The notes under the pieces: model-generated
Told to the model about the DNA's origin: nothing
What the model saw: the letters and a program-made list of their open reading frames with translations, nothing else
Databases searched by the model: none
Source of the DNA: Paraburkholderia sp. BL25I1N1
Lineage (GTDB): Bacteria; Pseudomonadota; Gammaproteobacteria; Burkholderiales; Burkholderiaceae
DNA: 64,000 bases
Direction of reading: 5' to 3'
Assembly: GCF_003002025.1 (NCBI RefSeq)
Contig: NZ_PVZB01000024.1
Location: 1-64,000, forward strand
Translations under genes and position numbers: made by a program
Shown here: in pieces, positions 19,086 to 26,965 of the stretch
Layout of the letters: every line of letters begins with the position of its first letter
Numbering within the stretch: the stretch's first letter is position 1

Positions 19086-20037
19086 GAAAGCCTCATCGAA
19101 AGCGGTGGGACGAACTCAAGCGAGCGCCAGTCTAATGGGCCAAAGGGTTTATTGCAGCCGTTGTGGGATTTTTTCGACATTGAGGCTTGAGCCTGCCTCG
19201 GCAAAACACAATGCCGATTGAATAAGCGGGCAAGCCGGTCGCGACTGACCTGGCTTCTGCCGTGTTACAAATTTATCTCCGTGATTGCAGAAATCGTTGC
19301 TAGTATTCCTAACGATACAAGCGTGGTGAATCTTCTCCTTTCCGCATGCTTCGTTTGATGCGGCGTCTCTCGTTTCAAGGACCGTTCATGCAAGCCCGTA
19401 CTCAGCTGCGCCACCTTTCTAGATTGTTCGAGTGATATAACGCGCTTCATTGCGCGATGTGGCGTCCGGCCGCGCGTAGGTGTCCGAATTCGCAAACACG
19501 CGCGAGATGAATTGAACTTGAATCCGTCACCCGAACGCCGTTCCTTTGAAATGATTTTTTCGTCGGGGAAAGGTGGGTGCACGCCTGGAAGAAATACCCA
19601 TAATACAAGGCTCGATAATGGGTTACCGTTGCGCGTTTCGGATGAGGACGTTAAACGCCGCTGCGTTCGTGCGGTCACGGGCCTTGGCTCAGGCATCCGC
19701 CGCCGACGTCAATAAAGTTAATCACTCGCTCAATCTTGCCGTCCCATTCAACATCCATAACCACTACGCGCCGAACGTGTTCGACACCGTGCTCGACCAC
19801 AGCTGGATGTTTCCACGCCGCAGAGCGCTGAGGCGCGCATGGACGACCCGGACATCGACATGCACAGGAAGGCGGCGACATGGGTGACGACGGCCGTGCT
19901 GGCGTCGGTCGCGTCGCCAATTGTGCGCGAAGCCTGATGCCTGCGCACAAGCGCGCAGTGTGGCTTGCGGACGCAGGCTGCCCAGATGCGGTGCCGGAAG
20001 AGTGAGAATGCCGAACATCCATTCGATGAGGACAATT
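19086..20037. other. Long gene-poor region with coding traces only
   Basis: About 950 bases without a convincing intact gene. From 19264 to 19620 base composition is lower in GC than in flanking genes. The right third (19573-19915) holds a probable broken gene, listed separately. Promoters for the outer-membrane gene at 20038 must lie here, but I could not fix one. Confidence 0.5.
19573..19915 (+). pseudogene. Possible frameshifted remnant of a small protein gene
   Basis: One frame from 19573 encodes NLAVPFNIHNHYAPNVFD and stays protein-like until about 19805, then turns Arg-rich. At the same point the frame beginning 19803 becomes protein-like and runs LDVSTPQSAEARMDDPDID to a stop at 19915, with a hydrophobic end (TWVTTAVLASVASPIV). 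A single frameshift would join the two. I do not recognise the family. A separate short protein starting at 19839 or 19857 is an alternative. Confidence 0.35.
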
Positions 20038-21012
20038 ATGAGTCAACCTAACTGTTTGTTGGCAGCCGGTCGGCTCGTTGCCGGATTGTGCAAAGGCGCG
20101 CTTCTGACCACCGTCGGCGTGAGTCTCTCCCAGACGGCGTGGGCGACGGAAGGCGGCATAGGCCGTCCGATCACCGGCCAGCAGGTGACGCCGTACGGTG
20201 GCATCGTGCCGCCCACCAGCGACTGGATCGTGTCGGCCGCCACGATCTATTACGAAGGCTCGCTAAGCGCGAGCAAGTCGATTCCGATTGCCGGACAGGT
20301 CACGCAAGGCGTCAATGCGAAGGCCGAATACACGATCCTCGCCGCAGTCAAGACGTGGGGGATTACCGTGGGCGGCTGGAACTTCGCGTCGTCGTTCGGG
20401 GTGCCGGTTCAGTACACGAACATCTCGTCGTTTCATGGTCGCTTGCCGAACGACCACGGCACGCAGTTCGCCGATTTCTTCTTTACGCCAGTCATTGCCG
20501 GCTATCACCTGACCAAGACCGACCACGTCGCGTTGAGCGTGCAGATCTACGCGCCGACCGGTGCGTACAACTCGAACCGGCTCGCGAATGCCGGACAGAA
20601 CACGTGGACCTTCACACCGACAATCGCCTATACGAAATTGCTGCCGAAGGAGAACATCGAACTGTCGTTGAATTACGGCCTCGAGTTCTATACGCCCAAT
20701 AAGGACACCCACTATCACAACGCGCCAGTCAGCGTGCTCGATCTGCTCGTGCTCAAGCGCTTCAGCAGCGGCTGGGGCGTCGGCGTGGTGGGCGGCTATA
20801 TCCAGCAGATCGGCCATGACAGCGGCGGCATTGCGGACATTGTCGGCGGCGACCAGGGTCATTCCGTGGGGCTCGGGCCAATGATCACGTGGTCGGGCAA
20901 GGTGCAGAAGACCCCCATTTCGGCTGCGCTGCGCTGGGTCAACGAATTCAACACCAGCAATCGGCCGAAGGGTAACGCGGTGCAATTGTCGGTTAATGCG
21001 ACGTTTCAGTAA
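20038..21012 (+). CDS. Outer-membrane transporter-like protein of the phenol meta-degradation family
   Basis: 324 residues from ATG 20038, picked because GAGGA stands nine bases upstream. A signal peptide ends about AWA (residue 37). The mature part is a beta-barrel-like sequence with alternating aromatic strands and ends in Phe-Gln (VNATFQ). It resembles the family named for a protein of the phenol meta-cleavage pathway, thought to be an outer-membrane channel for hydrophobic compounds. No aromatic degradation genes lie nearby, so the substrate is open. Convergent with the PhyH gene that ends the glycan operon. Confidence 0.78.
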   Translation: MSQPNCLLAAGRLVAGLCKGALLTTVGVSLSQTAWATEGGIGRPITGQQVTPYGGIVPPTSDWIVSAATIYYEGSLSASKSIPIAGQVTQGVNAKAEYTILAAVKTWGITVGGWNFASSFGVPVQYTNISSFHGRLPNDHGTQFADFFFTPVIAGYHLTKTDHVALSVQIYAPTGAYNSNRLANAGQNTWTFTPTIAYTKLLPKENIELSLNYGLEFYTPNKDTHYHNAPVSVLDLLVLKRFSSGWGVGVVGGYIQQIGHDSGGIADIVGGDQGHSVGLGPMITWSGKVQKTPISAALRWVNEFNTSNRPKGNAVQLSVNATFQ

Positions 21013-21044
21013 CGCATGTAGCGAAAAGTGCAAACAAGGTGCGC

Positions 21045-21063
21045 TGCTGCGCTGCGCGCAGCA
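21045..21063. repeat. Perfect hairpin between convergent genes
   Basis: TGCTGCGC (21045-21052) and GCGCAGCA (21056-21063) around a 3-base loop, between the outer-membrane gene and the last gene of the glycan operon. No T-run, so only a weak candidate for a shared terminator. Confidence 0.4.
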
Positions 21064-21072
21064 AGCCCACGA

Positions 21073-21876
21073 TTACACCGCAGCGGCCGCGCGCTCTTTC
21101 TCATACTTGATGAGCTTTAACACGCGCGAATTGACGAAGTAGCGAATGTAGTTGGTCGGCGAATAGAAAATATCCGTTTGCCATTCGCCGCACAGCAGAT
21201 CCTTGCCGGTCGGATCGTCCGCCGGCTGCACGATGGTGTCGGCCATGATGCGGTTGATACCCGACACATTCGGGCCGGACTCGTGCCATAGCGCGCTGTT
21301 CATGATCACAAAGTCGCCCGGATTCAGTTCCGGCGTGACCTTTGGCCACTTGAACTCGAAGCTGTCCGGATTGATCTCGCCGGCATCGCCGAGCACGCCG
21401 AGTTTGTGCGAGCCCGCGTAAAACGACATGCCGCCGTTGTCCGCGTTGACGATGCTGAGCGGCACGAACATGCTGCATTTGTTCAGGTTGCCGAGGTGAT
21501 AGCAACTGTCCTGGTGCAGGAACACTCTGTTCGAACTGAATCTGTCCTTGATCACGAAGCGATGGTTGTACAGCGCGACGTGATCTCCGAAGATCTGCTT
21601 GAACGTCTCGGCAAAGACCGGCTCCTTGTACATGGAGGCCAGCTTCGGCGGCAGTTGCTCGGTGAGCGAAACCGGATTCGCCTTGTTGACGTCGCGGCCT
21701 TCGGCCAACTGCGCGTCGTAAAACGCCTGCCACTCGGCTTGCCATTCCTGCACGACAGACTGCGGAATAGCGTCGCGCATCACGAATACGCCGGTCTCTT
21801 TGAAGACGTCTGGATTGAACGTCTTCGAAGCGATCTGATCGATGACCGCCTCAACGGATGCCAGGGTGTTTTTCAT
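21073..21876 (-). CDS. PhyH-family Fe(II)/2-oxoglutarate dioxygenase
   Basis: 267 residues from ATG 21876 (MKNTLASVE), nine bases past the stop of the methyltransferase gene; an upstream in-frame codon at 21939 would overlap that gene. The jelly-roll iron site is visible: HQD at 121-123 and the distal His at 198 (LWHESGPN), with Arg 209 (INRI) placed to bind 2-oxoglutarate. Such enzymes hydroxylate C-H bonds. Last gene of the flagellin glycan operon, so it may hydroxylate the sugar or its acyl chain; this role is inference. C-terminus is Ala-rich and unremarkable. Confidence 0.87.
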   Translation of the reverse strand: MKNTLASVEAVIDQIASKTFNPDVFKETGVFVMRDAIPQSVVQEWQAEWQAFYDAQLAEGRDVNKANPVSLTEQLPPKLASMYKEPVFAETFKQIFGDHVALYNHRFVIKDRFSSNRVFLHQDSCYHLGNLNKCSMFVPLSIVNADNGGMSFYAGSHKLGVLGDAGEINPDSFEFKWPKVTPELNPGDFVIMNSALWHESGPNVSGINRIMADTIVQPADDPTGKDLLCGEWQTDIFYSPTNYIRYFVNSRVLKLIKYEKERAAAAV

Positions 21877-21884
21877 GTCGAAGA

Positions 21885-22463
21885 CTAAATGAATCGGAAC
21901 GTCAGTTCGCTGTCTTGCGTGTTCTTGAATTTGTTGCACTTGGCGAGCACGTTGTATCTGATGGGAAACAGTTCCCGGCCAGGCGATTCCAGGATATCGA
22001 TCTCGAGAATATCGAAGTCACGCAGCAGAGCATTCCAGCCATGTTCCGTGATGCGCCAGCAATCCGGGCTCGGGCCGTGAATGCGCCAGTTGAGCGGCGC
22101 CGAAATCAGCAGAAATCCTTCGTGTTTCAGAATTCTTCTGATTTCCTTGATCGTATCGAATGGATTCACCGTGTGTTCGATGACCTCCATGCAAACAATG
22201 CAATCGTACGCGCTGTCGCCAATGGTTGAATTATGCTTTGTGATATCGCCGACAATTGTTGGTTTATAATCGTCAACTACGTCAAATGTGTCGACCGAGA
22301 AGTTATTAAAGGTCTCCCTGACCAATAAACGTTCCTGAGGGCCGACTTCAAGCAGGCGCCCGCTCTGACCGCTGAGTTTGGCGGCAGTTTTTTTAACAAA
22401 CGCGGCGAGATGGTCCCGCGCCAATGAAAAGGTGCTGTTATCGAATTCGGATGGAACGGCCAT
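21885..22463 (-). CDS. Class I SAM-dependent methyltransferase
   Basis: 192 residues. The SAM-binding motif I LLEVGPQERLL (about 37-47), an acidic end of the second strand (FDVVDDYKPTIVGDI), and motif IV YDCIVCMEVIEHTVNP (about 85-100) define a Rossmann methyltransferase of the UbiE/BioC-like type. GFLLISAPLNWRIHGPSPDCWRI-type residues after motif VI are seen in sugar O-methyltransferases. In the operon it is the probable O-methylating enzyme for the flagellin sugar. Base composition is clearly lower in GC than in the first genes of the operon, as is that of its neighbour at 22510. Confidence 0.82.
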   Translation of the reverse strand: MAVPSEFDNSTFSLARDHLAAFVKKTAAKLSGQSGRLLEVGPQERLLVRETFNNFSVDTFDVVDDYKPTIVGDITKHNSTIGDSAYDCIVCMEVIEHTVNPFDTIKEIRRILKHEGFLLISAPLNWRIHGPSPDCWRITEHGWNALLRDFDILEIDILESPGRELFPIRYNVLAKCNKFKNTQDSELTFRFI

Positions 22464-22509
22464 AGTAATTCCCGCTTCAGTGTTGTCGCAATTATAAAGA
22501 CGCGATGGT

Positions 22510-23211
22510 TCAGGGTTTCCGAACCGGAACTTCGACGCCCTTCATATGAAACACGAGCATCGTGCCTTCGATGTGGTAAAGCGTCAGATCGGAGGCAAGA
22601 TCGTCAAGATATTGCGTCAACTCCGGGAATTCGCGGTTTCCGTAGTCATGCCATATGATGCAACTAGGCGAATCCGCGAGCATCTCTAGAGAATTTTCGG
22701 TGTCCTTTTTGACGTAGCTGACTTCGTGGTTCGCATCGACAAAAATATATTGGAATTTCTTGGCGTACTGTGTTGCATCAAGCGTCATCGAATCCTGAAA
22801 AATCTGTTTAACCAGATTTTTTCTGTTTGAACCAAGGTATTTTCGTTTAAAGTTTAGCGCCTCTAATGCGAGGTGTTTGTCGCCTCCTTGAAAAGCGACG
22901 TTGTCGATCTCTGGCAGGTCAAGGGTATAAATCCGTTTGCCTTCGACACTGCTTTCCGGAAGATTCTCCAGCAACAGGCGCGTCGTATAACCCTTATATG
23001 TGCCAAATTCGAATATGAATGCTGGTTCGACGCATCGCAGAAGTTTCAGGAGCATCACCGACTCGATCGTCGTAAGCGAGCCGGCGCCTTGCGCTGGTGG
23101 CATGAAGAACTTGATTTCTTCTTCAAAATCATCCGGGATCGACAGCAGGTGAGTGGGGCGGATGTGAATCATTTTTGAAGGGCGATAGGTCTTGCCGTCA
23201 GTATTGGTCAT
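22510..23211 (-). CDS. Class I SAM-dependent methyltransferase (O-methyltransferase or CmcI-like)
   Basis: 233 residues from ATG 23211, whose ATGA overlaps the stop of the Rieske gene; a longer frame to 23328 runs back into that gene. FEFGTYKGYTTRLLLENLP (about 70-88) is the SAM-binding loop, and FQYIFVDANHEVSYVKKDTE (about 150-170) carries the acidic metal/SAM region seen in O-methyltransferases and cephalosporin-hydroxylase-type enzymes. The reaction cannot be fixed. GC content is markedly below the window's average, hinting that this end of the operon was acquired separately. Confidence 0.78.
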   Translation of the reverse strand: MTNTDGKTYRPSKMIHIRPTHLLSIPDDFEEEIKFFMPPAQGAGSLTTIESVMLLKLLRCVEPAFIFEFGTYKGYTTRLLLENLPESSVEGKRIYTLDLPEIDNVAFQGGDKHLALEALNFKRKYLGSNRKNLVKQIFQDSMTLDATQYAKKFQYIFVDANHEVSYVKKDTENSLEMLADSPSCIIWHDYGNREFPELTQYLDDLASDLTLYHIEGTMLVFHMKGVEVPVRKP

Positions 23212-24254
23212 GATTTCAAAAGTTGATGATTGGCGAGTTGTACACAAATGCTTTCGCGGTATGCCTGCCTGAAATGAAGAATTTTCGATTCCAGATCGGA
23301 TGCAAATTTGAGCGGCTCCATCGACCACGAGTCTCGGGGAAGCAGCTTGCAGACCTCGTGATCCTCATCGAACACCTGCCGGTTCATCCGCACGGTCGAC
23401 TCGAAAAATGAGTCGAGCGCGCGCGCAGCTTTCTCACTGGTCGTGCTCGATGCGTACACGCGGCTGGTAAATCGTGTTCGGTTCTCATCGTGCGCCGCGG
23501 GAAAGAAATTTTGCAGGGAGTATGAGTAACCATAGGTCGACGAAATCATCGTGAACGGGAAGATATAGATGCTCATATATCCCTCGTACTGATAGTCGAT
23601 GTTGAATAGATTGCGCAGCGTCGACAATTGCTTAGCCAGGCGCGCTGCCCCTACCGGCGCATACCAGATGGAGTTGGCACCGTCGAGGATGTTTTCCCCG
23701 TCGCCCAGTTGCAGCGTGGCGAGCGTATCGGCATGCACAGCCGGGATGTGATACGGCTCCAAGGCATTTTCGATGACCAGTGGCCAATAGCACTCGTAGT
23801 CGTAGCGGTTCAGATCGATCCGGCGATCGATGTTGAACGAAATGTTCTCAAGAATTCCCGCGGTCTTGCCCAACTGCTCATACAGGCCAACACGCGGCGT
23901 AATCGCGAAAAAGACGAAATCCCCGCACCAGTCGATCTGGAAGGTGTTGAAGCGCGCCTTCGCGATATCACACGACTTGAAGCGTTCTTTCTCGGGCACG
24001 ATGATCGTGCCGTTCTTGTAAGTCCAGCCGTGATAGCCGCAGGTCGCTGGCCGGTTGCCGTGCGAGTCGACATACAGGCGAGCGCCGCGATGTGGGCACT
24101 TGTTGTCGAACGCGACGATCTCGCCGCCGTCGTTGAACAGCACGATCTCGCCGAGCACGCAGTTGAACTTGATGAAGTCACCGTCGTTAGACAGTTCACG
24201 GCGATGGCACGCAAGGTGCCAGTAGCGCTCGAACAGAATCTGGTCGAGGTTCAT
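23208..24254 (-). CDS. Rieske non-heme iron oxygenase, alpha-subunit type
   Basis: 348 residues from ATG 24254, one base after the stop of the acyltransferase gene. The Rieske [2Fe-2S] ligands are C53/H55 (NKCPHRGA) and C72/H75 (TCGYHGW). The mononuclear iron site is E162-N-A-L-E166-P-Y-H169-IPAV-H174. Where most ring-hydroxylating oxygenases have a bridging Asp, this protein has Glu 166, as known for the carnitine/choline monooxygenase (CntA/GbcA) group. No reductase or ferredoxin gene lies next to it. In this operon it probably hydroxylates or demethylates a glycan precursor; that is inference. Confidence 0.88.
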   Translation of the reverse strand: MNLDQILFERYWHLACHRRELSNDGDFIKFNCVLGEIVLFNDGGEIVAFDNKCPHRGARLYVDSHGNRPATCGYHGWTYKNGTIIVPEKERFKSCDIAKARFNTFQIDWCGDFVFFAITPRVGLYEQLGKTAGILENISFNIDRRIDLNRYDYECYWPLVIENALEPYHIPAVHADTLATLQLGDGENILDGANSIWYAPVGAARLAKQLSTLRNLFNIDYQYEGYMSIYIFPFTMISSTYGYSYSLQNFFPAAHDENRTRFTSRVYASSTTSEKAARALDSFFESTVRMNRQVFDEDHEVCKLLPRDSWSMEPLKFASDLESKILHFRQAYRESICVQLANHQLLKS

Positions 24255-24255
24255 A

Positions 24256-24894
24256 TCAAAGTCTCTTGGCAGGCGTGGTGTATAGCACGGCATCTTTCGC
24301 AACCGAGCGCATCACAGTCGCACCGGCGCCGATCTTCGCGCCCGCGCCGATCGTGAGCTTCGGCAGCACTTTCGCGCCGCTGCCGAGAAAGACGTCTTCG
24401 CCGGTTTGCACGAAGCCGGTCAGATCGACGTGCGAACTCAATGTCGAGTACGCGCCGACTTTGACGTCGTGGCCCACGCTCGACAGCACGTTGATCGCGA
24501 CGAAGTCGCCGACATGGGCGTCCGCCGACACCACCGCCTGGGGACACACCACCACGCCTTCGCCGAGCACGGCCGAGCGCGCGATGACTGCAGTCGGGTG
24601 CACGAGGGTCGCGAACGCTGCGCCGCGTTCACGTAGACGCGCGACCACCGCACGTTTGGCAGCGGGATCGCCGATTGCGACGATCACCGCTTCGCCGTCT
24701 TTTGGGCGGTAGTCGTCGATGTCGCCAAGCCATTCGAGTTGGTACGACGGGTAACCTTCAAGCGCCGCCGGATTCGTGTCGAGAAAACCGGTGATGCGTG
24801 CACCGCGGCTCGCATCGGCCGCGTCTTCTGCCCAATTGATCAGTTCGCGCGCGAAGGCGCCACAGCCGGCCACGATCAGTCGCGTCACCATCAT
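24256..24894 (-). CDS. NeuD/PglD/VioB-like sugar N-acyltransferase (left-handed beta-helix)
   Basis: 212 residues. The N-terminal half has a Rossmann-like start LIVAGCGAFARELINWAED that binds the nucleotide sugar; from about 95 the hexapeptide repeats of a left-handed beta-helix begin (HPTAVIARSAVLGEGVVVCPQ and on), with the catalytic-type His in SSVGHDVKVG (about 140). The family transfers acetyl or other acyl groups to 4-amino sugars. With a VioA-like aminotransferase, an ACP and KAS III in the same operon, the acyl donor may be an acyl-ACP rather than acetyl-CoA. Start ATG 24894 overlaps the SDR stop (ATGA). Confidence 0.86.
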   Translation of the reverse strand: MMVTRLIVAGCGAFARELINWAEDAADASRGARITGFLDTNPAALEGYPSYQLEWLGDIDDYRPKDGEAVIVAIGDPAAKRAVVARLRERGAAFATLVHPTAVIARSAVLGEGVVVCPQAVVSADAHVGDFVAINVLSSVGHDVKVGAYSTLSSHVDLTGFVQTGEDVFLGSGAKVLPKLTIGAGAKIGAGATVMRSVAKDAVLYTTPAKRL

Positions 24895-25655
24895 CGAACC
24901 TTGTATCCGCCGTCGACGACCAGCGTCGTGCCGGTGATCCAGCGGCTCGCCTCGCTCAGCAGGAACAGCGCGGATTGCGCGACGTCGTCGGCCTCGCCGA
25001 AACCGAGAAGGTGGCTCTTTTCATATGCCTCTAAGGCTTCATCGGGGCTGCCGCCCGTCAGCCGGTCATGCATGGCGGTGTGAACCGCGCCGGCCGCGAT
25101 CGAGTTGACGCGAATCTTGCGCGGGGCCATTTCGCAGGCGAGCGAGCGGACCAATCCGTCAATAGCGGCCTTCGCGGCGGAATACGCGGTCATGCCAACC
25201 TGACCCGTCGAACCGGCCACCGAGGACATGAAGACGAGCGAACCGCCGTCCGCGATCACGTTCTTCTTGCTGCCCGCGCGGGCAATCCCGAACGCGGCAT
25301 ACAGACTGCTGCCGAACACCTGGTCCAGTTGTTCCTGTTTCGTCAGCTTCGCGGGACGAATCAGCTCGACGCCGGCGGCGTGAAACACGCCGGCAAACGT
25401 GCCGTGCGTCTCTGCGAGGTGGCTCACCCATTCGGCGGTTTGATCGGCGTCGGCGAGCGACGCCACGGCGGGAGCATGGCCGCTGCCGTGAAGTCCGGCG
25501 ACCGTCGTCTGAAGGCGAGTCTCGTCGCGCCCGGCGGCAATCACGCGGCCGCCCAGGCTAGCGATCAGTTTCGCGCTGGCCTGGCCGATACCCGACGATG
25601 CGCCGGTCACGAGATAGAGGCCGCCGGCGAGGCAGTTGTCAGCAAAGAGTGTCAT
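24891..25655 (-). CDS. FabG-like short-chain dehydrogenase/reductase
   Basis: 254 residues from ATG 25655, whose ATGA overlaps the stop of the KAS III gene; the longer open frame to 26030 is antisense noise in that gene. NADP-binding TGASSGIGQ (17-25), and catalytic S145, Y158 and K162 (YSAAK) are all present. The C-terminal GTTLVVDGGYKVR is usual for FabG-type reductases. In this operon it would reduce the 3-oxoacyl-ACP made by the KAS III enzymes to a 3-hydroxyacyl-ACP, to be attached to the amino sugar. A sugar oxidoreductase role is the alternative. Confidence 0.88.
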   Translation of the reverse strand: MTLFADNCLAGGLYLVTGASSGIGQASAKLIASLGGRVIAAGRDETRLQTTVAGLHGSGHAPAVASLADADQTAEWVSHLAETHGTFAGVFHAAGVELIRPAKLTKQEQLDQVFGSSLYAAFGIARAGSKKNVIADGGSLVFMSSVAGSTGQVGMTAYSAAKAAIDGLVRSLACEMAPRKIRVNSIAAGAVHTAMHDRLTGGSPDEALEAYEKSHLLGFGEADDVAQSALFLLSEASRWITGTTLVVDGGYKVR

Positions 25656-26716
25656 GTCTCGATCGTGTCCACGATGGTGAGCGGCCCGACCGCGAGCGCC
25701 GCCGAAGCCCACGAATACCCGACGCCAAAGCCGAACATGCCCAGTTGCAGCGTTTCTTCCTTCAGGCGGTGCTTCAGTTCGGTGGTCATCAGCAGTGGAA
25801 TCGATGCACAACTCGTATTGCCGTACTCGCCGATATTGGTCGGCACGCGTTCGACCGGCAGGCCGGCCTTCTTGGCCAGATGCTTGAGCATAAACAGGTT
25901 GGCCTGATGGAACAGGAACGCGTCGTACGTGTCCTTGTCGCGGCCGGCGATGTCGAGCGTGCGTGAGACCAGCTTCGGCACCGCGTTCAGCGTGAAATTG
26001 AAAATCTCGCCACCGTCCATGAAGAGGCATTCCGGCGATTTGCCGACCATGCGTTCGTCGGCCGCGGCGTCATACGACTTGAAGCCGCCAGACGGCACGA
26101 TCAGGTTGCGCACGCCCTTGCCGTCCGCACCGATGATGAAGTGCGCGGCCGCCTCGCTTTCCGACGCTTCGAGCGCGGTCATCGTGCCCGCGTCGCCGAA
26201 CAGCAGCGTGGTAGAGCGGTCGGTCGGGTCGATCATCTTGCTGATCGTGTCGCCCACCGCCAGCAGCACGCGTTTGGCCGCGCCGGTCTGAATCAGGTTC
26301 ATGCCGAGCCACAGCGCTTGCGGATAGCCGGAGCAGCCGAGATTGATGTCGAACGCGAGACACGCTGTCGGCAAACCCAGTGCCGCCTGCAGCACGAACG
26401 CCGTGCCGGGCAAGCGGTAGTCCGGCGTTTGCGAAACGAAGATCAGCGCGTCGATCGAGTCCGCCTGCCAGCCGAGTCCGGCGAGCAGCTTGTCACCGGC
26501 CTTGCGGCACAGATCGCCGGTGCTCGTCTGCGCGTCCGCCCAGCGGCGCCGGTTGACGCCGATCATCTTGACCACGTCGCGCACAGCGGATGCGTCGAAC
26601 CTCTCGAGGAAGTAGTCGTTATCCACCTGTCTCGACGGCACGCACGACACCACGCCTGCAATGCGGGCGCCTTGCGTGCGTAACTCGCGCCCTGCGCTGA
26701 AGTCCGGCGAACTCAT
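25652..26716 (-). CDS. 3-oxoacyl-ACP synthase III family protein (KAS III), copy A
   Basis: 354 residues from ATG 26716, chosen because AAGGAG stands six bases upstream. A thiolase-fold condensing enzyme with the full KAS III triad: C128 (NLGCSGY), H270 (LFHQAN) and N300 (YGNTSCASIP). It follows the ACP gene by only about 10 bases. Expected to join an acyl-CoA starter to malonyl-ACP, or, as known for some relatives, to transfer an acyl group to a sugar. Its sequence differs clearly from copy B, so it is not a fresh duplicate; the two may have separate steps. Confidence 0.88.
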   Translation of the reverse strand: MSSPDFSAGRELRTQGARIAGVVSCVPSRQVDNDYFLERFDASAVRDVVKMIGVNRRRWADAQTSTGDLCRKAGDKLLAGLGWQADSIDALIFVSQTPDYRLPGTAFVLQAALGLPTACLAFDINLGCSGYPQALWLGMNLIQTGAAKRVLLAVGDTISKMIDPTDRSTTLLFGDAGTMTALEASESEAAAHFIIGADGKGVRNLIVPSGGFKSYDAAADERMVGKSPECLFMDGGEIFNFTLNAVPKLVSRTLDIAGRDKDTYDAFLFHQANLFMLKHLAKKAGLPVERVPTNIGEYGNTSCASIPLLMTTELKHRLKEETLQLGMFGFGVGYSWASAALAVGPLTIVDTIET

Positions 26717-26726
26717 GCTCAACTCC

Positions 26727-26954
26727 TTAGGCTGCTTTTTTCGCCGTGCTGATCAGCGCTTCGATGTCGGCGATGGTGTTGCAATTGTTCAACGTCTGGC
26801 CGCTCAGCATCACGTTGAAGCAGTCGTCGACGAGAGCGATCGTCGACACGACGGCGAGCGAATCCCAGTTGTGCTCGTGCAAATCGAGTTCCGGCGTAAT
26901 CAGGCTCACGTCGATCTCGAAGATTTCGGCCATTCCTTCGTAAAAGTTTTCCAT
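26727..26954 (-). CDS. Acyl carrier protein dedicated to the glycan operon
   Basis: 75 residues from ATG 26954, with AGGAG five bases upstream. Small, acidic, four-helix carrier protein; the phosphopantetheine serine is S32 in HNWDSLAVVS. It lies between the two KAS III genes. Carriers of this kind hold the growing acyl chain for a local pathway apart from the main fatty acid ACP. The motif DSL is standard, so it should be modified by the cell's phosphopantetheinyl transferase. Longer frame to 27107 lies in the neighbour gene and is rejected. Confidence 0.9.
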   Translation of the reverse strand: MENFYEGMAEIFEIDVSLITPELDLHEHNWDSLAVVSTIALVDDCFNVMLSGQTLNNCNTIADIEALISTAKKAA

Positions 26955-26965
26955 GTCCACTCCTG

